Source: Novosphingobium sp. (lineage in GTDB: Bacteria; Pseudomonadota; Alphaproteobacteria; Sphingomonadales; Sphingomonadaceae). Taken from it: a stretch of 19,012 nt of DNA. The DNA is taken from contig JAJTFU010000018.1 of assembly GCA_021299075.1 (NCBI GenBank), forward strand, positions 1 to 19,012, read 5' to 3'. The translations under genes and the position numbers were made by a program. This document shows positions 7,158 through 14,750 of this stretch, piece after piece; position 1 is the stretch's first letter, and each line of letters starts with the position of its first letter. Below the pieces are notes generated by a model, which was not told the origin of the DNA, ran no database searches, and saw only the letters and a program-made list of their open reading frames with translations.

Positions 7158-7511
7158 ATGCCCGGCGAAGCCCAACGCGTGATCGAGGAATTCTGGCGGA
7201 TCCAGGACAGCGGCGACTATACCAAGCTGGTCGACCTCTTCGCCGATGACGCCCTGCTGGAGGACCCGGTTTACGGGACTTACAACGGCAAGGCGGCGAT
7301 CCACCAGTTCATGAGCAAGATGGTCGAGGAAATGGGCGACCGGAAGATCCACTTCACCATCGACGAGATCTGCGGCGATGATCACGCCGTCTGGTCACGC
7401 TGGACCATGCACTCCCCCGCCGGCACCAAGGGCGGCTGCGGCATCTACAAGGTCGCAGGCGGCAAGCTGACCTATTACCGCGACTACATGGACCCGCCGC
7501 TGAGCGAATAG
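7158..7511 (+). CDS. NTF2/SnoaL-fold small protein
   Basis: The 117-residue protein reads as a compact SnoaL_2-type NTF2 domain: an N-terminal helix (VIEEFWRIQDSGDYTKLVDLF), then DDALLEDPVYGTYNGKAAIHQFM, and a C-terminal sheet ending YYRDYMDPPLSE. Family members include ketosteroid-isomerase-like and epoxide-hydrolase-like enzymes and many uncharacterised proteins. The DPVYGTYNGKAAI segment is the clearest family mark. The start is ATG 7158, with GAGGAG about 7 bases upstream; the in-frame TTG at 7143 overlaps the previous gene and is unlikely. It is the last gene of the ligase-VOC operon. Its stop lies one base from the stop of the convergent NTF2 gene at 7513. Confidence 0.85.
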   Translation: MPGEAQRVIEEFWRIQDSGDYTKLVDLFADDALLEDPVYGTYNGKAAIHQFMSKMVEEMGDRKIHFTIDEICGDDHAVWSRWTMHSPAGTKGGCGIYKVAGGKLTYYRDYMDPPLSE

Positions 7512-7512
7512 C

Positions 7513-8022
7513 CTACATCGGCCGATACATCGGGTGCCCGCTGGCGATGATCTCCAGGATCGGCAGCGGCAGCACCGGGTTGGGCGTGCCGTCGTTCTGG
7601 GGGCCAAGCGGGACCGACCAGTCCATCACGTATTGCCGCTTGGCGATGCGCCATTCGCCGCCGCGCCGCGCGAATTCGTCGAGGTAGCGGCCGCCATAGA
7701 GGTTGCCGGTCCAGACCCCATCGGTTTCGCGGATGCCGGTGGCGAGGCCATAGCATTCGACACTCGCCGCATCGGGGCCGGTGAAGGCGATCTGGACGCT
7801 GTTCAGCATATGCCAGCGGCGCTGGCTCTGCCGCTCGATCGCCATGACGACAGGCAGGAAATCGGCCGCCGTGCCGCTGAAGAAGCCGTAGTCGATCTGG
7901 GCATCGGGCCAGTAACAGGTCGCCTGCCCTTCATCGTCGAGCCAGTCGAGCGTGCGCGAATAGCGGGCTATGACCTCGGTGATGGCCTGCTTGTCGAGCA
8001 GTTGCTGGAGCGCCGGGTCCAT
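7513..8022 (-). CDS. NTF2/SnoaL-fold protein with dehydratase-like Tyr-Asp-His pattern
   Basis: The 169-residue SnoaL_4-like protein has Tyr21 and Asp26 (YSRTLD, Y-x4-D) and His71 (RRWHMLNS), plus the NLYGGRYLDEFARRGGEWRIAKRQYVMDW core. The Y-x4-D and the later histidine match the gene at 3480 and the catalytic order of BaiE-type dehydratases. A dehydratase or isomerase on a product of the co-transcribed P450 is therefore plausible. ATG 8022 is chosen because GGAAGGAG sits 8 bases upstream and the ATG overlaps the TGA of the ABM-fold gene by one base (TGATG). A GTG at 8040 would cause a longer overlap. It is the last gene of the leftward P450 operon. Confidence 0.87.
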   Translation of the reverse strand: MDPALQQLLDKQAITEVIARYSRTLDWLDDEGQATCYWPDAQIDYGFFSGTAADFLPVVMAIERQSQRRWHMLNSVQIAFTGPDAASVECYGLATGIRETDGVWTGNLYGGRYLDEFARRGGEWRIAKRQYVMDWSVPLGPQNDGTPNPVLPLPILEIIASGHPMYRPM

Positions 8023-8423
8023 CAGGCGCGCTCCTTCCACCAGGCCGGGATGCTGAGCGGGAAGCGCTCCTGCGCCGTGCGCTGGGCCGGGGTCGCGTCA
8101 GTGGGAAGCGGCGGGTCCTCGGTATGGCTGAGGCCGCCGCCGGCCCCTTCGACCGGGTCGATGTACTCCAGCTTGATCCCGGCCAGCACATCGCCGAAAT
8201 CGTGGCCTTCGTGATAGTCGGACATCTGGTGTTCGTAGAAGGCCCACTTGTCGGTGAAGGACAGCAGGCAGTACCAGAAGTTTTCTTCCTGCCCCTTCCA
8301 GTATTCATAGCGGCGCACGCCGGGTTCGCTGGCAAAGGTCTGGGCCACCATGTCGCGCATGATCGCTTCCCATTTCTCTTCCTTGCCGGGTTTGATCCGA
8401 ATGTGGGCGAGGAGCGTGGTCAT
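8022..8423 (-). CDS. ABM-fold (antibiotic-biosynthesis-monooxygenase-like) protein
   Basis: The 133-residue protein begins MTTLLAHIRIKPGKEEKWEAIM and continues with EPGVRRYEYWKGQEENFWYCLLSF. This is the ferredoxin-like alpha/beta barrel of ABM/YgiN-type proteins. A 40-residue tail rich in Pro and Glu extends beyond the single domain. Members can be cofactor-free monooxygenases for quinol-like substrates, but many have no known activity. The start ATG directly abuts the P450 TAG (TAGATG), and the ribosome site AGGAGG lies 5 bases upstream inside the P450 gene. The 3' end overlaps the next NTF2 gene by one base. Co-translation with P450 and NTF2 proteins suggests work on a P450 product. Confidence 0.82.
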   Translation of the reverse strand: MTTLLAHIRIKPGKEEKWEAIMRDMVAQTFASEPGVRRYEYWKGQEENFWYCLLSFTDKWAFYEHQMSDYHEGHDFGDVLAGIKLEYIDPVEGAGGGLSHTEDPPLPTDATPAQRTAQERFPLSIPAWWKERA

Positions 8424-9716
8424 CTAGGCCTCCTGGGCAGCGGAAAAGGTGAGGTTGAGGCGGTTTGTCCCGAGCATGATGCCCGGCTGGTGCAGGAAAT
8501 CGTTGTCAGGCGCGTAGGCCATGCCCTCCAGCCGATCGAGCAGGCGGTTCCAGGCAATGGTCTGCTCCAGCCGCGAGAGGCCCGCCCCGGGGCAGACGCG
8601 CGGGCCGGCCGAGAAGGCGAGGTGGCGGGTCACGGCCTTGCGATCCAGTTGCAGTTCCTTCGCCTGCTCGAATTCATCGGGATCGATATTGGCGGCGCCC
8701 CAGCGCAGGTGGAGGGTCGATCCGGCCGGTACCGCCACGCCCTGGAACACCTCATCCTGCGAAGTCACCCGCGTCGAAAGGCCCTGGGTGGGGGAGCGCA
8801 GCCGCATCCCCTCTTCGATGAAGGTGCGCACCAGGCTCCGGTCGGCGCGCAGCCGCTCAAACAGGCCGGGCGTTTCGCAGACCAGCTGGGCCTGCTCGCA
8901 GATCGCGTACTGGGTCGTCTCCAGCCCGCCGATCACCATGGCATAGACCACGCCGCCGATCTCGCCATCGGTCAGCTTGCGGTCCAGCGCCTGGTAATGG
9001 ACCTGGGTCAGGAACGAGATCATGTCGTCTGCCTGGCGGGCGCGCTTTTCCCGCACCTTGTCCTGCACATAGTCGGAAAAGCCCGCCAGCAGGCGGAACT
9101 TCTCGGCGGTCTGCTCTGCCGTCAGCTTGTTGTTGTGCCCGCAGCCGTGGACATAGGACATGACCTGGGCATTGCCCCAGATCTCCAGCCGGGGAATGTC
9201 CTCCAGCGGAAAGCCCAGCACCGAAGCCATGGTCCGCTGCGGCAGCGGCCGGGCGAACTGGCTGACGAAATCGACCCTATCGCCAGCGATCCAGCCATCG
9301 ATCAGGGCATCGACATGGCCCTCGATCATCGCCTTGTGCCGCGTTGCGCCGGGGCCGACCCAGGGATCGGTCAGCTCCTGCCGGTGCGCACGCCAAAGCT
9401 CGGGCGTGGGGCGCAGGGTATAGATCGACTGCACCATCGCATCGATATCGGGCATCTGCTGCGGCAACTGGCCGGTCAGCCGGATCTGATCGAGCAGCAG
9501 TGAGAGCGTCGGCGGGAAGCGCGCCCAGTCCTTCACCACGCGCTCGATGTCGGCATATTTGGTCAGGATGAAGGCATCGCGCTCTGGCGTCAGACCCGCG
9601 CCCGGCAGCCGCAGCACCGGGGCCTCGGCATGGAGGATGTCATAGGCCTCATACCAGTGCTCAGCCGCGCCGGGGCCGAACAGATCGACGTCGGCCAGGC
9701 TGGCCGGACAGGCCAT
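8424..9716 (-). CDS. Cytochrome P450
   Basis: The 430-residue soluble bacterial P450 has the I-helix GGLETT (263-268), the K-helix EGMR (Glu302-Arg305) and the heme-binding loop FSAGPRVCPG with Cys375. The acid/alcohol pair for oxygen activation (Glu-Thr) is present. It would hydroxylate a hydrophobic substrate using electrons from a ferredoxin, which is not encoded in this window. The start is taken as ATG 9716 (MACPASLADVDLFGP) because the upstream residues in the same frame do not look like P450 sequence. No strong ribosome site is visible, and upstream alternatives in this frame are possible. The gene heads a leftward operon with the ABM- and NTF2-fold genes. It is divergent from the CMD-P450-Rieske operon 125 bases away. 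Confidence 0.93.
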   Translation of the reverse strand: MACPASLADVDLFGPGAAEHWYEAYDILHAEAPVLRLPGAGLTPERDAFILTKYADIERVVKDWARFPPTLSLLLDQIRLTGQLPQQMPDIDAMVQSIYTLRPTPELWRAHRQELTDPWVGPGATRHKAMIEGHVDALIDGWIAGDRVDFVSQFARPLPQRTMASVLGFPLEDIPRLEIWGNAQVMSYVHGCGHNNKLTAEQTAEKFRLLAGFSDYVQDKVREKRARQADDMISFLTQVHYQALDRKLTDGEIGGVVYAMVIGGLETTQYAICEQAQLVCETPGLFERLRADRSLVRTFIEEGMRLRSPTQGLSTRVTSQDEVFQGVAVPAGSTLHLRWGAANIDPDEFEQAKELQLDRKAVTRHLAFSAGPRVCPGAGLSRLEQTIAWNRLLDRLEGMAYAPDNDFLHQPGIMLGTNRLNLTFSAAQEA

Positions 9717-9841
9717 CGCGCTCAGCTGGTGGTTGCAGTGCTTGGCCAATCGACATTCCCCGCCTGCATCAATTCGCCAGTTCTTGGCCCCGGCAATGAA
9801 ATCTATCGTGCCCGTTCCCGCCATTGGCAGATTGGAGAGGC
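9717..9841. promoter_or_regulatory. Shared upstream region of two divergent P450 operons
   Basis: The 125 bases separate the leftward P450 operon (start 9716) from the rightward CMD-P450-Rieske operon (start 9842). Both promoters must lie here or inside the flanking genes. The only compact symmetry I see is the 8-base palindrome TTGGCCAA at 9742-9749. A GGAGAGG ribosome site for the rightward gene is at 9834-9840. No convincing -35/-10 pair is visible by eye. Confidence 0.4.
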
Positions 9842-10432
9842 ATGTTGAGCCGGATCAGCAAACTGGCCCCCAGCGATTGGGACCCGCGGCTGCAGGCCGC
9901 GATCGATCCCGACAGCCGCAGCCCGCTGGAACAGGGGCTGACGCGGTTCTTCGCCCATTGCCCGGAACAGGCGCTGGGGCTGATGAAATTCGCCGGCGCG
10001 CTGAAGGTCGGCCGCGCCCTGCCGGAACGGCTGATCGAGCTGGTCCGACTGCGGATCGCTTTCTTCAACCAGTGCCGCAGTTGCATGGCGATCCGCTATC
10101 GCGATGCGCTGGACGATGGGCTGGATGAGGCCCTGGTCTGCTCGCTGGAGCGCCCGCAGGAGGCGGAGAACTTGTCCGACGCCGAAAAGGCCGCGATCCG
10201 CTTTGGCGAGCTGATGGCAACCGACCACCTGGCGATCGGCGATGCCCACTATGCCGAGCTGCGCCGCCATTTCAGCGAGAGCGAGATTGTTGAGCTGGGC
10301 ATGACCTGCGCCTTCTTCGTCGGCTTCGGCCGGCTCGCCGCGACCTGGCACATGGTCGAGGAACTGCCCGAAGCCTTCCAGCACGCCGAAACGATTGCCC
10401 CCTGGGGCCAAGCCAGCATCGAGGTCCGCTAA
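9842..10432 (+). CDS. Carboxymuconolactone decarboxylase/AhpD-fold protein
   Basis: The 196-residue all-helical protein matches the CMD/AhpD-like family through ELVRLRIAFFNQCRSCMAIRYRDAL-like sequence in the first half and EIVELGMTCAFFVGFGR in the second. Cys78 and Cys81 form a CxxC pair as in AhpD peroxidases. The histidine usually found a few residues after the second cysteine is absent (CMAIR), so a classical AhpD proton relay may not operate. Family roles include peroxide reduction and lactone decarboxylation; neither is proven here. ATG 9842 has a GGAGAGG site at 9834-9840. The stop abuts the next ATG (TAAATG), placing it first in an operon with a P450 and a Rieske oxygenase. A role in peroxide relief for those oxygenases is possible. 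Confidence 0.85.
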   Translation: MLSRISKLAPSDWDPRLQAAIDPDSRSPLEQGLTRFFAHCPEQALGLMKFAGALKVGRALPERLIELVRLRIAFFNQCRSCMAIRYRDALDDGLDEALVCSLERPQEAENLSDAEKAAIRFGELMATDHLAIGDAHYAELRRHFSESEIVELGMTCAFFVGFGRLAATWHMVEELPEAFQHAETIAPWGQASIEVR

Positions 10433-11707
10433 ATGGCCAGCAAGACAGAAGTTACCGTCAACCTGTTCGATCCGGCGGTCCAGCAGTGTCCTTACGACGC
10501 CTACAAGACGCTGCGCGACGAGGCGCCGGCCTACAATATCCCGGGAACCGAAATCTGGGTGGTCACCCGCTACGAAGACGTCCGGCGGGTGCTGACCGAC
10601 GCCGATGCCTTTCCCAGCACGTCAAAGAACACCGCGTTCCGCGCCGGCGATGGCACGCTTGAACGCGCTGCCAAGGTGGCGAGCCGCTTCGCGGAAAAAG
10701 GCTGGGTGCCCGCGCCGACGCTCAACGGGCGAGACGATCCCAATCACAAGCAGATGCGGGCGATGTTCAACGAGGCTTTCAAGCCCAGCCGGATCAAGGA
10801 GATCGACTCAAAGGTCGAATCGCTGGCCTATGACTTGATCGATTCCTTCCTGGCCGATGGCCATTGCGATTGGGTGAGCCAGTTTGCGGTGCCCTTGCCG
10901 CTGTTCATCATCGGCGAGCAAATGGGCGCGCCGCGTGAGGACATGTGGCAGATCAAGCGCTGGACCGATGCCTTCTTCCAGCGCATTTCGTTCATGCTGC
11001 CCGAGGATCAGCACCTCGAAATGGTCGACCGCGAGATCGAGGCGCAGCACTACTTCCAGCCGATCTTCGAACGCTTGCGCAAGAATCCGGATGAATCGCT
11101 GATCTCCGTGCTGGTCAACACCGTGATCCCTGAATGGGGCCGGCCGCTCAACGACAATGAACTTCACGCCGAAATGATGGCCGATACCTTCGTCGGCGGC
11201 AGCGAAACCACCACCAATGCGCTCGCTGCCGGCATGAAGCTGCTGATCGAGAACAAGGATGTCTGGCACCAGCTGAAGTCCGATCCCGAGCGCTACATGA
11301 AGACCTTTGTCGAAGAGGTCGTCCGGCTGGAAAGCCCGGTGCAGAGCCTGATGCGGTTCTGCGCGCGCGACATCGAGCTGAGCGGGATCACGATTCCGGG
11401 CGGTGCCATGGTCAATGTCCGCTTCGCCGCCGCCAATCGCGATGAACGGGCGTTCGACAATCCCGACAAGATCGACCTCGAGCGGCCCAAGGCGGGGGCG
11501 CACATGGGCTTTGGCTCTGGCACCCACCATTGCCTCGGCGCACCGCTCGCCCGGCGTGAGCTGACCTGGGGCTTCACCGCGGCAGTCGACCGGTTCGAGG
11601 ACATGTGGTTCGCTGAAGGCAAGAATGACTTCGCGATCCGCCCGCACTTCCTGCTGCGCAGCCTGGCCGAGCTGCACATCGAATTCGAACCGAAGAAGAA
11701 GCGCTGA
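10433..11707 (+). CDS. Cytochrome P450
   Basis: The 424-residue P450 has the I-helix GGSETT (255-260), the K-helix EVVR (Glu295-Arg298) and the heme loop FGSGTHHCLG with Cys367. The N-terminus (NLFDPAVQQCPYDAYKTLRDEAP) is typical of soluble bacterial class-I P450s such as those acting on terpenoids, steroids or alkanes in alphaproteobacteria. It differs clearly from the P450 at 8424-9716 (different I-helix and heme loop), so it is not a recent duplicate. Translation starts at ATG 10433, directly after the CMD stop. The P450 stop is followed by a single base before the Rieske ATG. Such tight coupling suggests consecutive hydroxylations of one substrate. No ferredoxin or reductase is nearby. 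Confidence 0.94.
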   Translation: MASKTEVTVNLFDPAVQQCPYDAYKTLRDEAPAYNIPGTEIWVVTRYEDVRRVLTDADAFPSTSKNTAFRAGDGTLERAAKVASRFAEKGWVPAPTLNGRDDPNHKQMRAMFNEAFKPSRIKEIDSKVESLAYDLIDSFLADGHCDWVSQFAVPLPLFIIGEQMGAPREDMWQIKRWTDAFFQRISFMLPEDQHLEMVDREIEAQHYFQPIFERLRKNPDESLISVLVNTVIPEWGRPLNDNELHAEMMADTFVGGSETTTNALAAGMKLLIENKDVWHQLKSDPERYMKTFVEEVVRLESPVQSLMRFCARDIELSGITIPGGAMVNVRFAAANRDERAFDNPDKIDLERPKAGAHMGFGSGTHHCLGAPLARRELTWGFTAAVDRFEDMWFAEGKNDFAIRPHFLLRSLAELHIEFEPKKKR

Positions 11708-11708
11708 C

Positions 11709-13040
11709 ATGGCCACCCTTGCCCGCCCTGCCGACGAACGGATCGACAAGACCGCTCAGCCGCTACCGCCGCTCAGCTCCGGGCCGATCAGCGGCGAACG
11801 CTATTGGTCGCAGGAGTTCATGCAGCGCGAATGGGACCACATCTGGACCAAGGCCTGGCTGATCGGCGGGCTGGTCGAGCAGATCCCGAATGCCGGCGAT
11901 TACTTCACTTACGAGATCGGCCGGGAATCGATCCTGGTGACGCGCGGCGAGGATGGCCAGGTCCGCGCCTTCTACAACGTCTGCCCGCACCGCGGGAACC
12001 GGCTGGTCGAGGCCGAGCAGGGCCATGCCAAGGCGATCGCCTGCGCCTATCACGGCTGGCGCTTTGCCCCTGAAGGGGACTTGAAGTTTGTCCCCTGCCC
12101 CGAGGATTTCGCCGGTGGCACGCCGTGCGGCCGGGTGAAGCTGAGCGAGGTGCGCTGCGAGGTTTTTGCCGGGTTCGTCTGGGTCAACCTCGATCCCCAG
12201 GCGCCGACGCTGGCCGAACATCTGGGTCCGGTCATGCCGCAGATCGCCTGCTACCAGATGGAGCAGATGCGCCGGACCCACTGGGTGACGCTGGAGGGCG
12301 ATTTCAACTGGAAGATCGTTCAGGACAATTTCAACGAGAGTTATCACCTGCCCTTCGTCCACCCACAGACGCGCTACATCATGGAGCAGAGCTACAAGGA
12401 CTGCCAGTTCGACATGTACCATCCGCAGGGCCATGCGCGGATGCTGATGCCGGGCTCGCGCCCCTCGCGCGCGCTGGCCGGGCATACCGATACGGTGCTG
12501 GCGATGATGGAACGGGAACTGCGCTACTGGGACCTCGATCCGGAGCAGTTCCGCAATGATCCGCTGGCAATCCGCGCCGCGCTACAAGCGGCGAAGCGGG
12601 CCGGCGGGGCGGCCAAGGGCTATGACTACAGCCGGTTCCACGATGACCAGCTGACCGATCATTACCACTACACCGTCTTTCCCAACATCAGCTTCAGCCT
12701 GAAACCCGATGGCTGCATCTGGCTGCGCGCCGATCCGCACCCGACCGACCCCGAACAATGCGTGTTCGACATGTGGTACTTCACCTGGTTCCCCGAAGGT
12801 AAGGACCAGTATTACTCCTACTCGATGGGCGAGATGGTCGACCTGTCCAAGCCGGTCGAGCACAAACGCGGCAAGGTGGGTGAGCTGAGCTGCGGCCCCG
12901 GGATCGATCAGGACGTCTCGATCTGGTCAAACCAGCAGAAGGGTCTGCGCTCGCGCGGCTATCCGGGCGGGGTCCTGGCCGGGCAGGAGAACCGGGTGCG
13001 GTACTTCCACAATACGATCGACCGCTGGCTGGCTGGCTAG
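11709..13040 (+). CDS. Rieske non-heme iron oxygenase, alpha subunit (intact)
   Basis: The 443-residue protein has a complete Rieske cluster site, Cys92/His94 (CPHRG) and Cys112/His115 (CAYHGW), and a complete mononuclear iron site. The iron site comprises Asp206, His213 and His218 in QDNFNESYHLPFVH, with the likely carboxylate ligand in GIDQDVSIW near the C-terminus. It belongs to the ring-hydroxylating/monooxygenase alpha subunits that work without a beta subunit; none is encoded here. It would add one or two oxygen atoms to an aromatic or alicyclic ring, using an external reductase. ATG 11709 lies one base after the P450 stop with a purine-rich GAAGAAGAAG region upstream. It is the last gene of the operon, and its TAG overlaps the stop of the convergent flavoprotein gene by 3 bases (shared CTAG, 13037-13040). 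Confidence 0.93.
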   Translation: MATLARPADERIDKTAQPLPPLSSGPISGERYWSQEFMQREWDHIWTKAWLIGGLVEQIPNAGDYFTYEIGRESILVTRGEDGQVRAFYNVCPHRGNRLVEAEQGHAKAIACAYHGWRFAPEGDLKFVPCPEDFAGGTPCGRVKLSEVRCEVFAGFVWVNLDPQAPTLAEHLGPVMPQIACYQMEQMRRTHWVTLEGDFNWKIVQDNFNESYHLPFVHPQTRYIMEQSYKDCQFDMYHPQGHARMLMPGSRPSRALAGHTDTVLAMMERELRYWDLDPEQFRNDPLAIRAALQAAKRAGGAAKGYDYSRFHDDQLTDHYHYTVFPNISFSLKPDGCIWLRADPHPTDPEQCVFDMWYFTWFPEGKDQYYSYSMGEMVDLSKPVEHKRGKVGELSCGPGIDQDVSIWSNQQKGLRSRGYPGGVLAGQENRVRYFHNTIDRWLAG

Positions 13041-14650
13041 ACGTTGCTCCGGCGCGCCGCGGCCTGTCCGGCGATATAGCCAAAAGTCAGCGCCGGACCG
13101 AGCGTGCCCCCGGCCCCGGCATAGATCCCGCCGGTCGGACAGGCGATGGCATTGCCCGCGCCGTAGAGGCCCGGGATCGGCGCATTGTCGTGACCCAGGA
13201 TTCGCCCCGCCGCATCGGTGCGCGGGCCGCCATTGGTGCCGAGCAGCCCCATCTCGATCCGCGCGGCGTAGAATGGGCCCTGTTCGACCGGGCCGAGCGT
13301 GACCGCCGTGCCGCTGCGGCTGCGGTCACCGTAGAAGTGGTCATAGGCCGAAGTGCCACGCTGAAAATCGGGGTCATGGCCCGCGCGGGCGTGTTCGTTG
13401 AACCGCGCAACCGTGGCCTGCAGCGCTGCGGGATCAAGGCCGATCAACTTGGCCAGTTCGGTCAGACTATCGGCCCGCGGCACCCAGTCCGGGATCGGCG
13501 CGGGCGGGAGGCGGGTGCCGAGCGGATAGCGCGCGGCATATTGCGCATCGAACACGAGCCAGGCCGGGATGTTGAGATAGTCATAGCTTTGCGGATCGAA
13601 GGCATGGAAGGCCCCCGCCAGCGCCGAATAGTTCGCCGCCTCGTTGCAGAAGCGCTGCCCGGCGCGGTTGACCAGCAGGCCGTGCGGCACGGTCCGCTCG
13701 ATCAGCACCGGCTCGGCGCGTTGCTCCCCGCCCGGCCATTGCCGTCCCGGCGGGGCCAGCGTCGGCGCCCACCAGGCCTGGGTCATGTTGCCGAGCTTGG
13801 CCCCGGCGGCCATCGCCAGCTTCAGGCCCGCACCCGCCGCAGTCGGCGGTGAGGCCGGTGCCGTCACCGGCCCGCGCAGGAAGGCCTGGCGCAGCGCCGC
13901 GTCCCATTCGAAGCCGCCCGTCGCCACGACCACGCCGTGGCGCGCGTGGATCACGGTGCCATCGGCCAATTCGACCCCGGTGATCCGCTCGCTCTCGCGG
14001 GTGAGCCGCACGACGTCGCAGCCCAGTTCCGGTTCGATCCCGCGTGCGAGGCAGGCCTTGAGCATCCGCCCCACCATCGCCTGGCCAAAGCCGCGCTCTT
14101 GCGCTGCCATGCGCCGGCCGATTTCCTCGGGCGCGACCACGCCGCTGCCGCCGCCCAAGGGCGTTTCACGGAGCATCATCGGCTTGGGCTCGTCGATTGC
14201 GAAGATCCGCGCGGCCCAATCGCCCAGTTCGGTCAGGGCAAAGAGATCGTGGTCAAGCGCGCGGCCGCCCCCCGCCTTGGCTCCGGGGCGGTCGAGGTAA
14301 TAGTCCGGATAGCCATCGAGCAACGCCACTTTCAGCGCATCGATCCCTTCGAGGAAGGCCAGCGCCTCGGGCCCCTTGTCGACAAAGGCTTCGAGCGTTT
14401 CGTCAACCAGATCGCCGTGGTCGAGCGCACGGAAATAGGCCAGCGCCTCGTCCCGGCTGTCAGCCATGCCGGCGGCCTGCATCCGGGGGTTGTTGGCGAC
14501 CCAGATCACCCCGCCCGATACGGCTGAGGTCCCGCCCACCTTCTCGCCGCGCTCGAGCAGGCGGACCGAGGCCCCCGCTTCGTGTGCGGCCAGGGCCGCG
14601 GTCATCCCCGCAGCGCCGCTTCCCAATACCAGGACATCACAATCGCTCAT
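13037..14650 (-). CDS. FAD-dependent dehydrogenase, 3-ketosteroid-delta1-dehydrogenase-like
   Basis: The 537-residue flavoprotein opens with the FAD-binding DVLVLGSGAAGMTAAL (GxGxxG at 10-15), followed by LLERGEKVGGTSAVSGGVIW, which is typical of the KstD/fumarate-reductase-like group. Near the C-terminus, GIYAGAGGTLGPALTFGY carries Tyr510 and Gly514 with the same 4-residue spacing as catalytic Tyr487 and Gly491 of Rhodococcus KstD1. Such enzymes introduce a double bond next to a ring ketone. Steroid specificity is inferred, since the group also has other ketone substrates. The start at 14650 (MSDCDVLVLG) fits family N-termini but has only a weak ribosome site. A GTG at 14686 would add 12 residues. 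The gene stands alone, convergent with the Rieske gene (stops overlapping) and divergent from an SDR. Confidence 0.88.
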   Translation of the reverse strand: MSDCDVLVLGSGAAGMTAALAAHEAGASVRLLERGEKVGGTSAVSGGVIWVANNPRMQAAGMADSRDEALAYFRALDHGDLVDETLEAFVDKGPEALAFLEGIDALKVALLDGYPDYYLDRPGAKAGGGRALDHDLFALTELGDWAARIFAIDEPKPMMLRETPLGGGSGVVAPEEIGRRMAAQERGFGQAMVGRMLKACLARGIEPELGCDVVRLTRESERITGVELADGTVIHARHGVVVATGGFEWDAALRQAFLRGPVTAPASPPTAAGAGLKLAMAAGAKLGNMTQAWWAPTLAPPGRQWPGGEQRAEPVLIERTVPHGLLVNRAGQRFCNEAANYSALAGAFHAFDPQSYDYLNIPAWLVFDAQYAARYPLGTRLPPAPIPDWVPRADSLTELAKLIGLDPAALQATVARFNEHARAGHDPDFQRGTSAYDHFYGDRSRSGTAVTLGPVEQGPFYAARIEMGLLGTNGGPRTDAAGRILGHDNAPIPGLYGAGNAIACPTGGIYAGAGGTLGPALTFGYIAGQAAARRSNV

Positions 14651-14718
14651 GGGCCGATTTGGCCCGATCCCGGCCCACTGGAACACCCTTCATTTTGGTG
14701 AGGTGCACAGGCGCTACG

Positions 14719-14737
14719 GCGGCCCTAATCAGGCCGC
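14719..14737 (+). promoter_or_regulatory. Small hairpin directly before the SDR ribosome site
   Basis: GCGGCC (14719-14724) and GGCCGC (14732-14737) are perfect reverse complements around a 7-base CTAATCA loop. The arm ends next to AAAGGAG, the ribosome site of the SDR starting at 14751. It could be an operator or affect translation start, but GC-rich 6-base stems also arise by chance in this DNA. The region is the 100-base divergent gap between the KstD-like gene and the SDR. Confidence 0.25.
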
Positions 14738-14750
14738 AAAGGAGAACGCG

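Noticed and set aside
7158..7511. NTF2 protein as a true ketosteroid isomerase
   Set aside because: The fold is compatible, but I could not place the specific catalytic Tyr and two Asp of KSI in the sequence, so only the fold is reported.
8124..9503. A 459-codon rightward open frame opposite the P450 gene
   Set aside because: It lies antisense to a P450 with all motifs, and its protein is rich in Gly/Ala/His/Gln without any recognisable domain. Long antisense frames are common in GC-rich DNA.
10808..11749. A 313-codon leftward open frame opposite the second P450
   Set aside because: It is a shadow of a complete P450 with heme and I-helix motifs; no ribosome site or family match supports it.
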